A stretch of 64,000 bases of DNA from an uncultured Aquimarina sp. (GTDB taxonomy: Bacteria; Bacteroidota; Bacteroidia; Flavobacteriales; Flavobacteriaceae). Position numbers and translations under genes: made by a program. Location of the stretch: the NCBI GenBank assembly GCA_947496705.1, contig CANMDW010000001.1, positions 124,001 to 188,000 of the forward strand, in the 5' to 3' direction. Below are positions 45,711 to 55,315 of the stretch, piece after piece. The notes below the pieces were generated by a model, which saw only the letters and a list, made by a program, of their open reading frames with translations, had not been told where the DNA came from and did not search any database. The stretch's first letter is position 1, and each line of letters opens with the position of its first letter.

Positions 45711-45767
45711 GATAACAAATAAACAAAAAAAAATGAAAATCATTGCATGTTTAACAACAAGTGTGTG

Positions 45768-46613
45768 TTAAAGTATTGCAAATTCTATAGATTTCTCAAC
45801 AATCGCTTTTAAATCTTTAGGCAGATCATTACTTTCCCAAGGGTGTTTTGCTCCAAAAACATGATCTGCTCCTTTTATTAAGAATAGTTCACTCTTGGGG
45901 TTCAAGGAATGTATATCTTTTCCTTCCTGAACATTTACCGTTGGATCATCTGTACCATGAACAATCAAATGAGGGATATTGATGTTTTTAACAGCTCTCG
46001 AAATTGTAAGGCGTTCCTCATTTTCGATAAAAGAAGTATAAAACTGAAAGTAATGGGGCATCTGCTGTTTTGTTCTTCCGTTTTCTACAAAATATACTCC
46101 ATTCTTTTTCCATAACTCAAATGCTTCTCCTTTTGGAAATCGTTTTTTGTAATCAGATACACTCGCCCATGTGATTACTTTGGTAATTCTGGGATCTTCT
46201 GATGCTTTGATCGTTACAATACCTCCGCCCCGGGAATGCCCTATCAAGATTATATTTGAAGTATCTACTTGATTTTTGAAGTTAAACTCCCGAGAAACCA
46301 CCCAGTTGATAACCGTTTCCAAATCATCCAGCTCTTTGATGAAATTATTATGCCCAAACGCTTCAAGATCTGGAAAATCTATAGGTTGCGCTACAGTTCC
46401 TCCGTTATGAGAAAAATTAAATTTTAGAAAGAAAAAACCTGCATTGACAAAAGCTTCGGCTACCAGATCCCAGGCACCCCAATCTTTAAAACCTTTATAT
46501 CCATGACAGAAAATCACCAATGGTTTTTGTTTCTGATTTTCAGTATAAAAAACATCTGTTAAAATGGGTTTGCCATGCTTTCCTGAAATGACAATATTTT
46601 TGTTTCTGGTCAT
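45768..46613 (-). CDS. Alpha/beta hydrolase, dienelactone-hydrolase-like
   Basis: A 281-residue serine hydrolase. FCHGYKGFKDWGAW (30-43) is the oxyanion loop, GHSRGGG (about 139-145) is the nucleophile elbow with the catalytic Ser, VHGTDDPTV holds Asp and KGADHVFG holds His. No signal peptide: cytosolic. Substrate unknown; the family includes acyl-peptide hydrolases and dienelactone hydrolases. Only 5 bp after the nuclease gene, so the two form an operon. Confidence 0.87.
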   Translation of the reverse strand: MTRNKNIVISGKHGKPILTDVFYTENQKQKPLVIFCHGYKGFKDWGAWDLVAEAFVNAGFFFLKFNFSHNGGTVAQPIDFPDLEAFGHNNFIKELDDLETVINWVVSREFNFKNQVDTSNIILIGHSRGGGIVTIKASEDPRITKVITWASVSDYKKRFPKGEAFELWKKNGVYFVENGRTKQQMPHYFQFYTSFIENEERLTISRAVKNINIPHLIVHGTDDPTVNVQEGKDIHSLNPKSELFLIKGADHVFGAKHPWESNDLPKDLKAIVEKSIEFAIL

Positions 46614-46618
46614 AGTGG

Positions 46619-49354
46619 CTATACTTCTTTTTCGGTAAAGGGGATTTCAATATTGAAAATCTCGAGAATCAATTTTTTTAACTGTACTAAATATTCATCA
46701 AATACAGCATTGGTTATTTCATGATTTGCTTTGCCTCTTGTAGTCTCTCTTATTCCAAACTTGAGAAATCCCTCCTGAAGGTTCTTAAATGAAATGATCC
46801 CTGCCTGAAAAACATCAGGTATGGGTTTTTCTTTATGCTGCATATAGGCATATACCAATACCTGTATTACCTTGCTGTATTTATAGTCTTCTGTGATTAA
46901 ATTCCAATCTGTAAAGATCAGGTCGTTTTTGACCACCCTCCCTGTTTTGTAGTCTATAATTCTAATCTGCCCGTCTAATTCATCAATGCGGTCTACTTTT
47001 CCTTTGATATATATTGGAACATCCAACTCAGGAATGTGCAACCTGGCTTTTAGATCACTTTCTACCGATAAGATCTTCAACCTTGCTCCACTGCCTAACA
47101 GTTTTTCTTCAGATTTAAGGAAATTATGGATATATCGCTTGGCAACTTCAAAAATCAACAGATTTTTGCCCTGTTTAATATCCATTTTAGCATATTCCTT
47201 TTTAAACTGATCCCGAAGTTCTGTTTCTATATTCCCTTTCATTTTTTCAATATCCTGCACGGTAAGAAAAGTATTCTCAAAGGGTTTATAAAAATTCTCG
47301 AGCGTATTATGAATCACAGTTCCTAATGTATTTGCTGCGATGATTTCTTCTACTTCTTCTGTTTCCCGAATCCCCAGAACGTACTTATAATAGAAATCCA
47401 TAGGGTTTCTGATATATGTGGTTAATGCAGAGGGAGAGAGTCCATATGCTCCAAGGTCTTTTAACTTGAATAAGACCTCATCATTTTTTTCTACCTGTAA
47501 TGGCTCACTCGTTAGTTTAGGCACTTCTGAAGAAACCGTACACCTGGTAAGTATATGATTTGGTCGTTTATCGATCTCTAACTGATGTAGAAATCTACTT
47601 TTTTCTCCTCCGCTTACTCCTTCATCTTCGGCATTAAACAATACATAAACATGCTTTGCTCTTTGTATCAACCGATAAAAGTGATAGGTATAAATGGCAT
47701 CTTTTTCTTTGTAGGTAGGAAGGTTATATGCTCTTTTTAAATCATATGGAATAAAAGAATTCATACTTTTTCCTGCTGGCAGAACTCCTTCGTTAACCGA
47801 TGAGATAATCACGGTTTCAAAATCCAGGCAACGAGATTCAAGCATTCCCATAAGCTGTAATCCGTTAAAGGGTTCACCCGAAAAATCCAGGGTTTCGGTC
47901 CTCAAAATATCTTTATACAGTGTATGTAGCGACCCTATTGTACTTATAAATTGATAACTGCTATGCCAGGTAAAAAGTTTGTTGAACAACAGGTGAAAAT
48001 GATACACATATTCTAACTCTAAGGTATCCTTTTCTTTATCAAGATGGTCTTTAAGCAATTGTATGATTTTTCTGCAATTATTCAATGCAGAAGTAATATC
48101 GCTCCACGGTTTAAATAATAAATTAAGAATTTCTTTTTCGGTATCTGAAGCTTGATCTTGCAGTTTTTCTAAAGTCACATAAACTACATTTTCTTTTGAA
48201 ATTGTGGCAACCAGGCGGGCCGAAGTAGTGCTAAGTAATCTATACGCTGGTAAACTATGTAAAATTTCCAGTATAGATTTATAATATAGTCCTTTGGGGC
48301 TGGAATTTTTATGAAGGCTAAACAACAGCTCAAAAAATGCAGCTAGCGGCACTTCTTTAAGGGGCAGGCCCATGGTAATATTAAGAGATTCAATGGTATT
48401 GGGCAACGAGCTGAGTAATGGTTGCAATAAATTTTCATCTGCCAGTACTAAAGCGGTTTTTTCCATCTCAGACCCTGGAATAGAAGTAAGTATCTGGCCT
48501 ATATATTTTGCCTGACCTATATTTTTGGATACTCCTATTAACTTTATATCTTTTTCTTCTGAAAAATGATCTCTTATCCACTTAAAAGGTTTGTTTTTAT
48601 AATACTTCCATTGATTCTTATAAGCTCTCAAAAACAAGGATGCTTCGTGGTATGTATTCTCGAAGAAAAACCGATCTGCATCCCAGTATATTTCTGCGAG
48701 CCCTACTTCTAACAGAGATTGAAAAATAATCTGTTCTGCATTATTTAAGGCGTTAAATCCTACCAGGATATGCTTCCGGTTTTCGGTCTGAATATAGGTT
48801 TGAATGTCTTCTGAAGCTTTTCTGTAGAGTAAGCCCTGGTAACCCATTTTCTTTGCAAGGAGCTTGCTTTTAAAATTATCATAGTAATCCTTCAGGTGCT
48901 CCCAAAAGGCAATATAGTTTTTTACCAGTGCTGTCTTTTCCTTTTGTAAATACCAATGGTTTAAATCCTGTATCCCCGATAAGTATGCAAAAAAGCTTTT
49001 ATGATCAATACAATACCGATCAATCTCATTAAAATCATTAATCAGGGTTTGTGCCCAATTGCCAAAGGCTTCAAAATCTTCTTTTTCTAAATGCGCATGT
49101 GTCTCCAGATAGGTCTCATAAAACTCAAATAATGTTTGAATGGCATCTATTTGTTGTAAGCCCGATAATCTGGTGATAAATTCTTCTATGCTTAGAATTT
49201 CGGGAGCAAAAAAAGTTTGCTCTGTGTACATTTCTAAAAGTTCTTTCTTTAGAAAAAGTCCAGCTCTTTTACTGGGCACCAGAAAAATCAGATCGCTTAT
49301 CTTATCTGTTTTACTGCTTAACTCTACTAATACTTCTTTTAGAAAACTTTTCAA
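46619..49354 (-). CDS. AddB-like PD-(D/E)XK nuclease/helicase-fold protein
   Basis: A 911-residue protein. The N-terminus (LIFLVPSKRAGLFLKK) is the degenerate Walker A-like region of AddB-type proteins, the middle follows UvrD-like topology without intact ATPase motifs, and the C-terminal PD-(D/E)XK nuclease carries GKVDRIDELDGQIRIIDYKTG split across its motifs. Works with the AddA-like protein (51296) in double-strand break processing. The start is TTG at 49354: an in-frame TGA lies upstream and no ATG is available before residue 40. No Fe-S cysteine cluster is visible. Confidence 0.85.
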   Translation of the reverse strand: MKSFLKEVLVELSSKTDKISDLIFLVPSKRAGLFLKKELLEMYTEQTFFAPEILSIEEFITRLSGLQQIDAIQTLFEFYETYLETHAHLEKEDFEAFGNWAQTLINDFNEIDRYCIDHKSFFAYLSGIQDLNHWYLQKEKTALVKNYIAFWEHLKDYYDNFKSKLLAKKMGYQGLLYRKASEDIQTYIQTENRKHILVGFNALNNAEQIIFQSLLEVGLAEIYWDADRFFFENTYHEASLFLRAYKNQWKYYKNKPFKWIRDHFSEEKDIKLIGVSKNIGQAKYIGQILTSIPGSEMEKTALVLADENLLQPLLSSLPNTIESLNITMGLPLKEVPLAAFFELLFSLHKNSSPKGLYYKSILEILHSLPAYRLLSTTSARLVATISKENVVYVTLEKLQDQASDTEKEILNLLFKPWSDITSALNNCRKIIQLLKDHLDKEKDTLELEYVYHFHLLFNKLFTWHSSYQFISTIGSLHTLYKDILRTETLDFSGEPFNGLQLMGMLESRCLDFETVIISSVNEGVLPAGKSMNSFIPYDLKRAYNLPTYKEKDAIYTYHFYRLIQRAKHVYVLFNAEDEGVSGGEKSRFLHQLEIDKRPNHILTRCTVSSEVPKLTSEPLQVEKNDEVLFKLKDLGAYGLSPSALTTYIRNPMDFYYKYVLGIRETEEVEEIIAANTLGTVIHNTLENFYKPFENTFLTVQDIEKMKGNIETELRDQFKKEYAKMDIKQGKNLLIFEVAKRYIHNFLKSEEKLLGSGARLKILSVESDLKARLHIPELDVPIYIKGKVDRIDELDGQIRIIDYKTGRVVKNDLIFTDWNLITEDYKYSKVIQVLVYAYMQHKEKPIPDVFQAGIISFKNLQEGFLKFGIRETTRGKANHEITNAVFDEYLVQLKKLILEIFNIEIPFTEKEV

Positions 49355-49476
49355 GTCTTTACGATTATTATTATGATGGTTTCATCTTTTATAAAAGTAA
49401 CTAATCCAAAGAGATTGAACAATTACTAGTTGTTATAGTTTTTGAAGCATTCTTAAAGGTATTTATTAATCATAGA

Positions 49477-49495
49477 TTCCGATAAGGTATCGGAA
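49477..49495. repeat. Palindrome TTCCGATA...TATCGGAA
   Basis: A perfect-arm palindrome in the gap between the AddB-like and ompA genes, of the same type as 880-895. Unknown role. Confidence 0.5.
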
Positions 49496-49555
49496 TAAAT
49501 AACTGTTTTGAAATTTTACACCAAAGTGTAGATTCTATAACAGAGTTTCACCAAT

Positions 49556-49588
49556 AAAAAACGTCCCGAAATTTTCGGGACGTTTTTG
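49556..49588 (-). terminator. Intrinsic terminator after ompA
   Basis: ACGTCCCGAAA (49561-49571) pairs with TTTCGGGACGT (49573-49583). On the minus strand a T run follows. This separates ompA from the AddB-like gene. Confidence 0.88.
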
Positions 49589-49612
49589 TTATTATTATTT
49601 AGAGAAATTAAC

Positions 49613-51010
49613 TTATTCTTTTACCAAGTTGATCTCTACACGTCTATTTTTAGCTCTACCCGCTCTGGTTTTGTTAGTAGCGATTGGTCTGTCTTCTCCA
49701 TAACCAACAGCAGATAACCTGAACTGATCGATTCCGTTTTCAGTTAAGAATGTTTTAACTGCATTAGCTCTAGAGTCAGATAATCTTTGGTTAAGTTTAG
49801 CACCACCTGCGCTATCTGTATGACCTTCTACTGTAAACTTAGCAGTTGGGTACTCTTTTAAGATACTAATGATATCGTTAAGTATTTTAGTTGATTCGTC
49901 TTTGATACTAGATTTACCTGAATCAAATAATACCTGAGCAGCATACTCGTTAAGTGTTTTCTGAACTTCTTCTGTTACTTCTGGACAACCATTGTTTGCC
50001 ACAGTACCTGCAACATCAGGACAGTTATCATCTTTGTCTAATACACCGTCACCATCTTTATCCTGGTAAGGACAACCATTGTTTGCAGCAGGACCAGCTT
50101 CATTTGGACACTCATCGCTAGCATCAGTGATTCCATCACCATCTGCATCAGGACATCCATTAAGTTCTGGCAATCCAGCTACAGTAGGACATTCATCTTT
50201 AGGATCGGCAACACCGTCACCGTCTGTATCAGGGCATCCGTTAAATTCTGCAGTACCTGCAGTATCAGGACAATCATCTTTAGCATCAGTGATTCCGTCC
50301 CCATCTGTATCAGGACATCCTTTGAATTCTTCTAAACCAGGAACTTCTGGACACTCATCATCTTTATCGTATATACCGTCCCCATCTGTATCTTTACCTC
50401 CAAATGCGAAAGTAAGACCTGCAGAGTGCTGGAAGTGAGTAGGAGGATAGTTACTTACCTCATAATCTTCAAACACGTGCTTATACGTGGTCTGAAGATT
50501 GAACGCTAAGTTTTCTGTTAACCAAAAGTTCATTCCAAGAGAACCATTTAGTGTTCCTACACCTATTTCATCAAGCCATGTATAACCACCACCTACACCT
50601 AGGTAAGGGTCAAACCAACCTGTTTTTAAGACATTTTTAAGGCTATAGCTAATTCTACCATCTACAGCATAATACGACAAGTCATCTACGCCAACATCAG
50701 TTCCATCAGGAAGCTCTCCTGCGTTTTCTATTTTGTTAACTGACCCGGCAACTGTAAAAGCAAAACCATCTCCTATATATCTACCAACAGATAATTGAGA
50801 AACAGAGGGAAGGATGTTCCAGTGGTCACTAGCATTAAAAAATTCATCGAAAATTTCTCCTTGAGTAATAAGGTCTCCTCCAGTAGGAAAGACGTCAACG
50901 GCATTAATGCCTATAGAAACCGCCCAAGGATTGTTTTCATCTTGTGCGTTCGCAGTACTAAGTCCTAGTACTAATAACGAAGCCGCTAAAAATCTGCTAA
51001 GATGTTTCAT
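49613..51010 (-). CDS. ompA: OmpA family outer-membrane protein with TSP3 repeats
   Basis: A 465-residue protein from ATG 51010 (a TTG two codons earlier is not used). Signal peptide ends near STANAQD. An eight-strand beta-barrel region (about 30-205) is followed by six thrombospondin type-3-like calcium repeats ([30 protein letters not shown] and so on), then the OmpA_C peptidoglycan-binding domain with [20 protein letters not shown] and [14 protein letters not shown]. It tethers the outer membrane to peptidoglycan. Promoter and terminator are both clear, so it is a single-gene unit. Confidence 0.95.
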   Translation of the reverse strand: MKHLSRFLAASLLVLGLSTANAQDENNPWAVSIGINAVDVFPTGGDLITQGEIFDEFFNASDHWNILPSVSQLSVGRYIGDGFAFTVAGSVNKIENAGELPDGTDVGVDDLSYYAVDGRISYSLKNVLKTGWFDPYLGVGGGYTWLDEIGVGTLNGSLGMNFWLTENLAFNLQTTYKHVFEDYEVSNYPPTHFQHSAGLTFAFGGKDTDGDGIYDKDDECPEVPGLEEFKGCPDTDGDGITDAKDDCPDTAGTAEFNGCPDTDGDGVADPKDECPTVAGLPELNGCPDADGDGITDASDECPNEAGPAANNGCPYQDKDGDGVLDKDDNCPDVAGTVANNGCPEVTEEVQKTLNEYAAQVLFDSGKSSIKDESTKILNDIISILKEYPTAKFTVEGHTDSAGGAKLNQRLSDSRANAVKTFLTENGIDQFRLSAVGYGEDRPIATNKTRAGRAKNRRVEINLVKE

Positions 51011-51044
51011 ATTCAATAATTTAATTTTTAAGTGTTAATTAGAG

Positions 51045-51075
51045 CAAATGTAATATGTTAAACATAACTGTCAAA
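51045..51075 (-). promoter_or_regulatory. Perfect Bacteroidota promoter of ompA
   Basis: On the minus strand TTTG (51075-51072), a 19-bp spacer, and TACATTTG (51052-51045) match TTTG-N19-TAnnTTTG exactly. The -7 box ends 34 bp before the ATG. The clearest promoter in the window, fitting a highly expressed gene. Confidence 0.88.
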
Positions 51076-51295
51076 GACAAATCTAATAAATTTTTCTTAA
51101 CAGCCCAGTAAATATCGATGTTTTCAAGGGTCTTAAAGTTTTTTCTTACCATTTTTTAGCCCTAAAAAACACATCGATTCTGGCTGTTTTCAATAAAAAT
51201 TATTGTATTTATCTCAATAATTACGGTACAATTATAAGATAAAAATACCTTTTATCCTTAAATTTCTTTTAGTAATTATGAAAATGATGGTTTAT

Positions 51296-54200
51296 TTATA
51301 TGTATTTTAAAGTGATCTTGTCATTAAAATAAATAAGTATTTTGTTTTTTATCGTGTATCCCAGCTCCTTAAGAACTCGTGTATACTGCTCTAACTGAGT
51401 TATATGTGACGCGTTCTCTGCTCCGGTTTTATAGTCAATAATAACGGTGTTATTATTTTTGTCTATTATTATTCTGTCGGGTCTAAATAATCTCCCGTTA
51501 GAAATAATCTCTCGCTCGTTATATACAATAATATCACTAGCAAAATATTGTGAAAGCCCGGGGTGATTTATTACACTTTTTATCTCATGGGTAAGCATCT
51601 CTTTCTCAGGCATTGTAATTTCTCCTTTTGCATAAGCTTCTTCAACAGTACTCTCTACATCTTTATAGGTGTATATCTGTGCCATAAGATCATGTATCAG
51701 ATTTCCTTTTTCTATTGCATCCTTTTGCGAGGTATCCCATAACTTACCAGAATTGGTCACTATATTTACCCTATACCTTTTTGAAGCGTCATCAAATCGG
51801 GACAAGGTGATCACTTTTGTCTTATCACTTATATCTTCGGTTACCTGATCAGGTTTCAAAGAATTACCAAAAGTATAGGTGAGTTTTTTGGGATCCCAGG
51901 TCCCCAAATCTTTTAAATACCCGATTAATTTTCCTGAAAACTTGTTAGGATTGCTTTGTCCGCTTGAATTTAACTCCAGATTAGAAATTATGTATAATTG
52001 TTCTTTTGCCCTGGTAAGGGTTACATATAACAGATTAAATGTGTCCAATTCTAACTGAGCTTGTCTGTTTAGAACAATTTCTTCGGCTTCTTTGCCATAC
52101 TGAGATATTCCTTTATTATAGTTGATGAATATTTCTTCAAAACCATTATAATTTTCCTTATCAACAACCAACCAGGTTTTGGGTTCTATTTCTCTGTATA
52201 TATCAATATTTGCATATGGATAAATCACACAAGAAAATTCTAAGCCTTTGGCTTTATGTATCGTGATAATTTGTATGGCATCTTTGGTCTCGGGAGCTAC
52301 AATGCTTAGTTTGTCTTTTCTGGCATTCCAATAAGAAAGAAAACCAATGATACCTTCTGTATGTCTTTGTGTAAAAGTAAATATGATATCTAAAAAAAAC
52401 TGTAGATATGCTGGAGCTGTATTTGCAAGACCAAAACAGCCAATTATATATTCTATTGTATCATAAAGTGGTCTTGTGGCCAATTGATTAACATCAAAAT
52501 CGATTCCTCGGCTTTTTAATTCTAATGCAAATGCATCATTATCAGCAATTATCATTTTTTGTATAAATGAATGTTGTTCTTGTATCGAAAACTGCTTTGC
52601 CAGAAAATGCAATACATTGGCTTTTGATAAAAGATCATCGGGTTGTATGAACCAGGTGAGTAGATCAATAATAAATACAACCTGCGGAGCATTATTTATT
52701 AACAAGGTTTCTGAAGAAATTATAGACAAGCCCTTTTGTGTGAGGAAATCGGCAATTACAGTTCCTTCTTTTTGTTTTCTTACAATAACACAAATGTCAT
52801 TGAGTTGATATCCTTTTTTTGTGAGTTCCAGAATAGCTTCGTAGACTTTTTGCGGATAGACTTCATTTTCTTCAGCTACATTTTTGGCTTCTATAAATGA
52901 TACATTTACATATCCATCTCTTTTTGAATTCACCTCCTGCCTGTTCCCTAAAAGGTAGAGTTCTTTATGGTTCTGGGCACTGAAATCTTTTGCTAAAAAT
53001 GTAAAAAAACGATTGTTGAACATCACTATTTGCTGATGGCTGCGATAATTTTTAGGCAAATTGAGCACCTGTTTTTCTTTTACCGAAAAAGGATTATAAT
53101 TGGCAGACAAATTGATAAATTGTTCTGCTTTACCTCCTCTCCAGCGGTAAATAGCTTGTTTTGCATCTCCCACAATGGTAAGCTGCCCTCTCTTGCCTGT
53201 GAGTGTTTCTGTCGCTATTGCATTATCAATAAGCGGAACCAGATTATTCCACTGTAATTCTGAGGTATCCTGAAATTCATCAATAAAATAATCCCGGTAT
53301 CGTTCTCCCAGCCGTTCATATATAAAAGGTGCCGGTTGACCCTGGATAGCATCACTTATAATCGTATTAAATTCTGATATCAATAAAATCCTTCTTTCTT
53401 TCTTGATCTCAACTAATTCTTTGTGAATTGCATTTAAAACAGCAAGAGGCGTTATGTTTTTAAGAATATTCTGAAAAAGATGTATCTGTAGTATTTGTTC
53501 TTTTGTTACCAAAAATGCTTCTTCGATCGAAGGTCTTATGCTGTCAATCTGTTCTTTCTTATGGTGATCCAATTTGGCATTATAAAATGAAGCATTTTGA
53601 ATATCTTGTTTCCATGCAGCTTTAAAATCTATTGTAGTTTCTCCTTCAGCAAGTTTTTGAAAATGATTGGGAATAGAACCTCTTGTAAAATCTGTAGTTT
53701 CCAATCCAGCCTGCCCGACAGACTTCAGAATATCCTTTGATTTAAAAACAATCTTCTTTTTGGATTCATTAATCTTTTGGGATAGTGTATGCTTTAATAC
53801 TTCAAAATCTTGTATTGTTTTATCAGAAAGTTTATCGAGGTGCTTGCGATCGTTTTCACTAAATAAAAGTTTTGCGATCTTGTTAAGTTCCAGACTAATG
53901 TCCCAGCTTTTATCTTCTTCGAGCTTACCGATTGCAAAATCAATAATCAACTTGGTGAGCGCAACATCAACTCCTATTTTGGCTACCACAGCATCAACAG
54001 CCTCTTCAATCAACAAATCTGTGTCCATTTCGATTTCAAAATTCATAGGAATTCCTAAATCGTGAGCAAAGGTTCTGATCACTCTATGTGTAAAGGTATC
54101 GATGGTCACAATATCAAATGCCGCATAATTATGAAGGATACTCTTAAGGATTCGATTTGCTTTCAGTTTTAGTTCCTCTTCGGGAATTTCGGTTTCTACA

Positions 54201-54451
54201 ATGAGCTCCTTTAATACATCCTGATATTTTGATGGGGTCTGTGGATTACTAATAGCAACCAGGTTCTCTAAAACTCTGGATTTCATTTCGGCAACAGCCT
54301 TATTGGTAAAGGTTATCGCCAAAAGATTCTTATAACTATCCTTAAATTCTCCTTTTAAAAGGGTTATCAGGTATGCTTTTACCAAAGTATATGTTTTTCC
54401 TGCTCCGGCAGCGGCATTATAGATCGTAAAAGCGGTAGTAGCGTTCAACAC
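51296..54451 (-). CDS. AddA/RecB-like UvrD helicase-nuclease
   Basis: A 1051-residue SF1A helicase with fused nuclease. Walker A AAAGAGKTYTLVKAYL near 13-28, Walker B YFIDEFQDTSELQWN, motif III GDAKQAIYRWRGGKAEQF, and motif VI LLYVTLTRAKEQLYI are intact. The C-terminus has the PD-(D/E)XK nuclease: RPDRIIIDKNNNTVIIDYKTG is split across its motifs. Partner of the AddB-like protein. Start is GTG at 54451: an in-frame TAA lies 9 bp upstream and no ATG precedes the ATPase motif. It is separated from its partner by ompA. Confidence 0.92.
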   Translation of the reverse strand: MLNATTAFTIYNAAAGAGKTYTLVKAYLITLLKGEFKDSYKNLLAITFTNKAVAEMKSRVLENLVAISNPQTPSKYQDVLKELIVETEIPEEELKLKANRILKSILHNYAAFDIVTIDTFTHRVIRTFAHDLGIPMNFEIEMDTDLLIEEAVDAVVAKIGVDVALTKLIIDFAIGKLEEDKSWDISLELNKIAKLLFSENDRKHLDKLSDKTIQDFEVLKHTLSQKINESKKKIVFKSKDILKSVGQAGLETTDFTRGSIPNHFQKLAEGETTIDFKAAWKQDIQNASFYNAKLDHHKKEQIDSIRPSIEEAFLVTKEQILQIHLFQNILKNITPLAVLNAIHKELVEIKKERRILLISEFNTIISDAIQGQPAPFIYERLGERYRDYFIDEFQDTSELQWNNLVPLIDNAIATETLTGKRGQLTIVGDAKQAIYRWRGGKAEQFINLSANYNPFSVKEKQVLNLPKNYRSHQQIVMFNNRFFTFLAKDFSAQNHKELYLLGNRQEVNSKRDGYVNVSFIEAKNVAEENEVYPQKVYEAILELTKKGYQLNDICVIVRKQKEGTVIADFLTQKGLSIISSETLLINNAPQVVFIIDLLTWFIQPDDLLSKANVLHFLAKQFSIQEQHSFIQKMIIADNDAFALELKSRGIDFDVNQLATRPLYDTIEYIIGCFGLANTAPAYLQFFLDIIFTFTQRHTEGIIGFLSYWNARKDKLSIVAPETKDAIQIITIHKAKGLEFSCVIYPYANIDIYREIEPKTWLVVDKENYNGFEEIFINYNKGISQYGKEAEEIVLNRQAQLELDTFNLLYVTLTRAKEQLYIISNLELNSSGQSNPNKFSGKLIGYLKDLGTWDPKKLTYTFGNSLKPDQVTEDISDKTKVITLSRFDDASKRYRVNIVTNSGKLWDTSQKDAIEKGNLIHDLMAQIYTYKDVESTVEEAYAKGEITMPEKEMLTHEIKSVINHPGLSQYFASDIIVYNEREIISNGRLFRPDRIIIDKNNNTVIIDYKTGAENASHITQLEQYTRVLKELGYTIKNKILIYFNDKITLKYI

Positions 54452-54593
54452 TTTTTTTTACTAAAATACTAAAAGCAGTGATTTTTATAGCATGAAGTCA
54501 AATAAATAAAAAGAGGAATTAACCGATTTTACAGGAATGCCCGATTTAATTAATTTATAACAATTATTAATTTTTATTGATCACTCTAATTGT

Positions 54594-54601
54594 TAAATTT
54601 G
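54594..54601 (+). promoter_or_regulatory. -7 box upstream of the superoxide dismutase gene
   Basis: TAAATTTG fits TAnnTTTG and lies 38 bp before the ATG at 54640. No good -33 element was seen. Confidence 0.4.
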
Positions 54602-54639
54602 ATGTCATTTTCATTTTTTATTAATAAAAACAATTATAT

Positions 54640-55248
54640 ATGTCATTCGAATTACCAAAATTAAACTACGCCTTTGATGCGTTAGAGCCCCATATAGATG
54701 CCCGTACCATGGAAATTCATCATGATAAACATCATGCAGGATATACCAATAAATTAAACGCAGCTATAGAAGGAACTGATTTCGATGGTAAAACTATAGA
54801 AAACATTCTTATTAATCTTGATATGTCTAATACCGCTGTTAGAAATAATGGCGGCGGTTATTACAATCATAATTTATACTGGGAGGTGATGTCTCCAAAT
54901 GGTGGAGGAAAGCCTTCTGGCGATCTTGCAGATGCCATAACTGCCACGTTTGGATCTTTTGATGCTTTTAAAGATGCTTTTTCTAATGCCGCAGGTACCC
55001 GATTTGGTTCGGGATGGGCGTGGTTATGTGTTCATAAAGGAGGAAAAGTAGAGATTTGCTCTACCCCAAACCAGGATAATCCATTAATGCCTAAGGTAGG
55101 CTGTGGAGGAATCCCTATTTTGGGAATAGATGTATGGGAACATGCTTATTATTTGAATTACCAGAATCGTCGTCCTGATTATATTACGGCATTCTTTAAT
55201 GTGATCGATTGGAACGAAGTCTCTAGCCGATACGCACAAGGAAAGTAA
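54640..55248 (+). CDS. sodA: Superoxide dismutase, Fe/Mn type
   Basis: Disproportionates superoxide to oxygen and hydrogen peroxide in the cytosol. The 202 residues carry the metal ligands H27 (EIHHDKHH), H77 (YYNHNLYW), D164 and H168 (DVWEHAYYL) and the second-sphere GSGWAWL near 124-130. The family signature DVWEHAYY is complete. Metal choice (Fe or Mn) cannot be decided by eye; the symbol could equally be sodB. Between divergent addA and convergent M43 genes; single-gene with a strong terminator. Confidence 0.95.
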   Translation: MSFELPKLNYAFDALEPHIDARTMEIHHDKHHAGYTNKLNAAIEGTDFDGKTIENILINLDMSNTAVRNNGGGYYNHNLYWEVMSPNGGGKPSGDLADAITATFGSFDAFKDAFSNAAGTRFGSGWAWLCVHKGGKVEICSTPNQDNPLMPKVGCGGIPILGIDVWEHAYYLNYQNRRPDYITAFFNVIDWNEVSSRYAQGK

Positions 55249-55276
55249 TAGTTATTATCCATGATTATATAAAAAA

Positions 55277-55307
55277 AGAAGGGGCAAAACTGCCCCTTCT
55301 TTTTTTA
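55277..55307. terminator. Bidirectional terminator after sod
   Basis: AGAAGGGGCA (55277-55286) pairs with TGCCCCTTCT (55291-55300), with a T run on the plus strand and an A run giving T on the other. It lies between convergent sod and the M43 gene. Confidence 0.9.
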
Positions 55308-55315
55308 TATAGTTT

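Noticed and set aside
50079..50438. Long plus-strand open frame of 119 codons inside ompA
   Set aside because: It is antisense to the TSP3 repeats; periodic composition keeps the frame open, so it is a shadow of the repeats.
53667..54065. 132-codon plus-strand frame inside the AddA-like gene
   Set aside because: Antisense to conserved helicase sequence with no features of its own.
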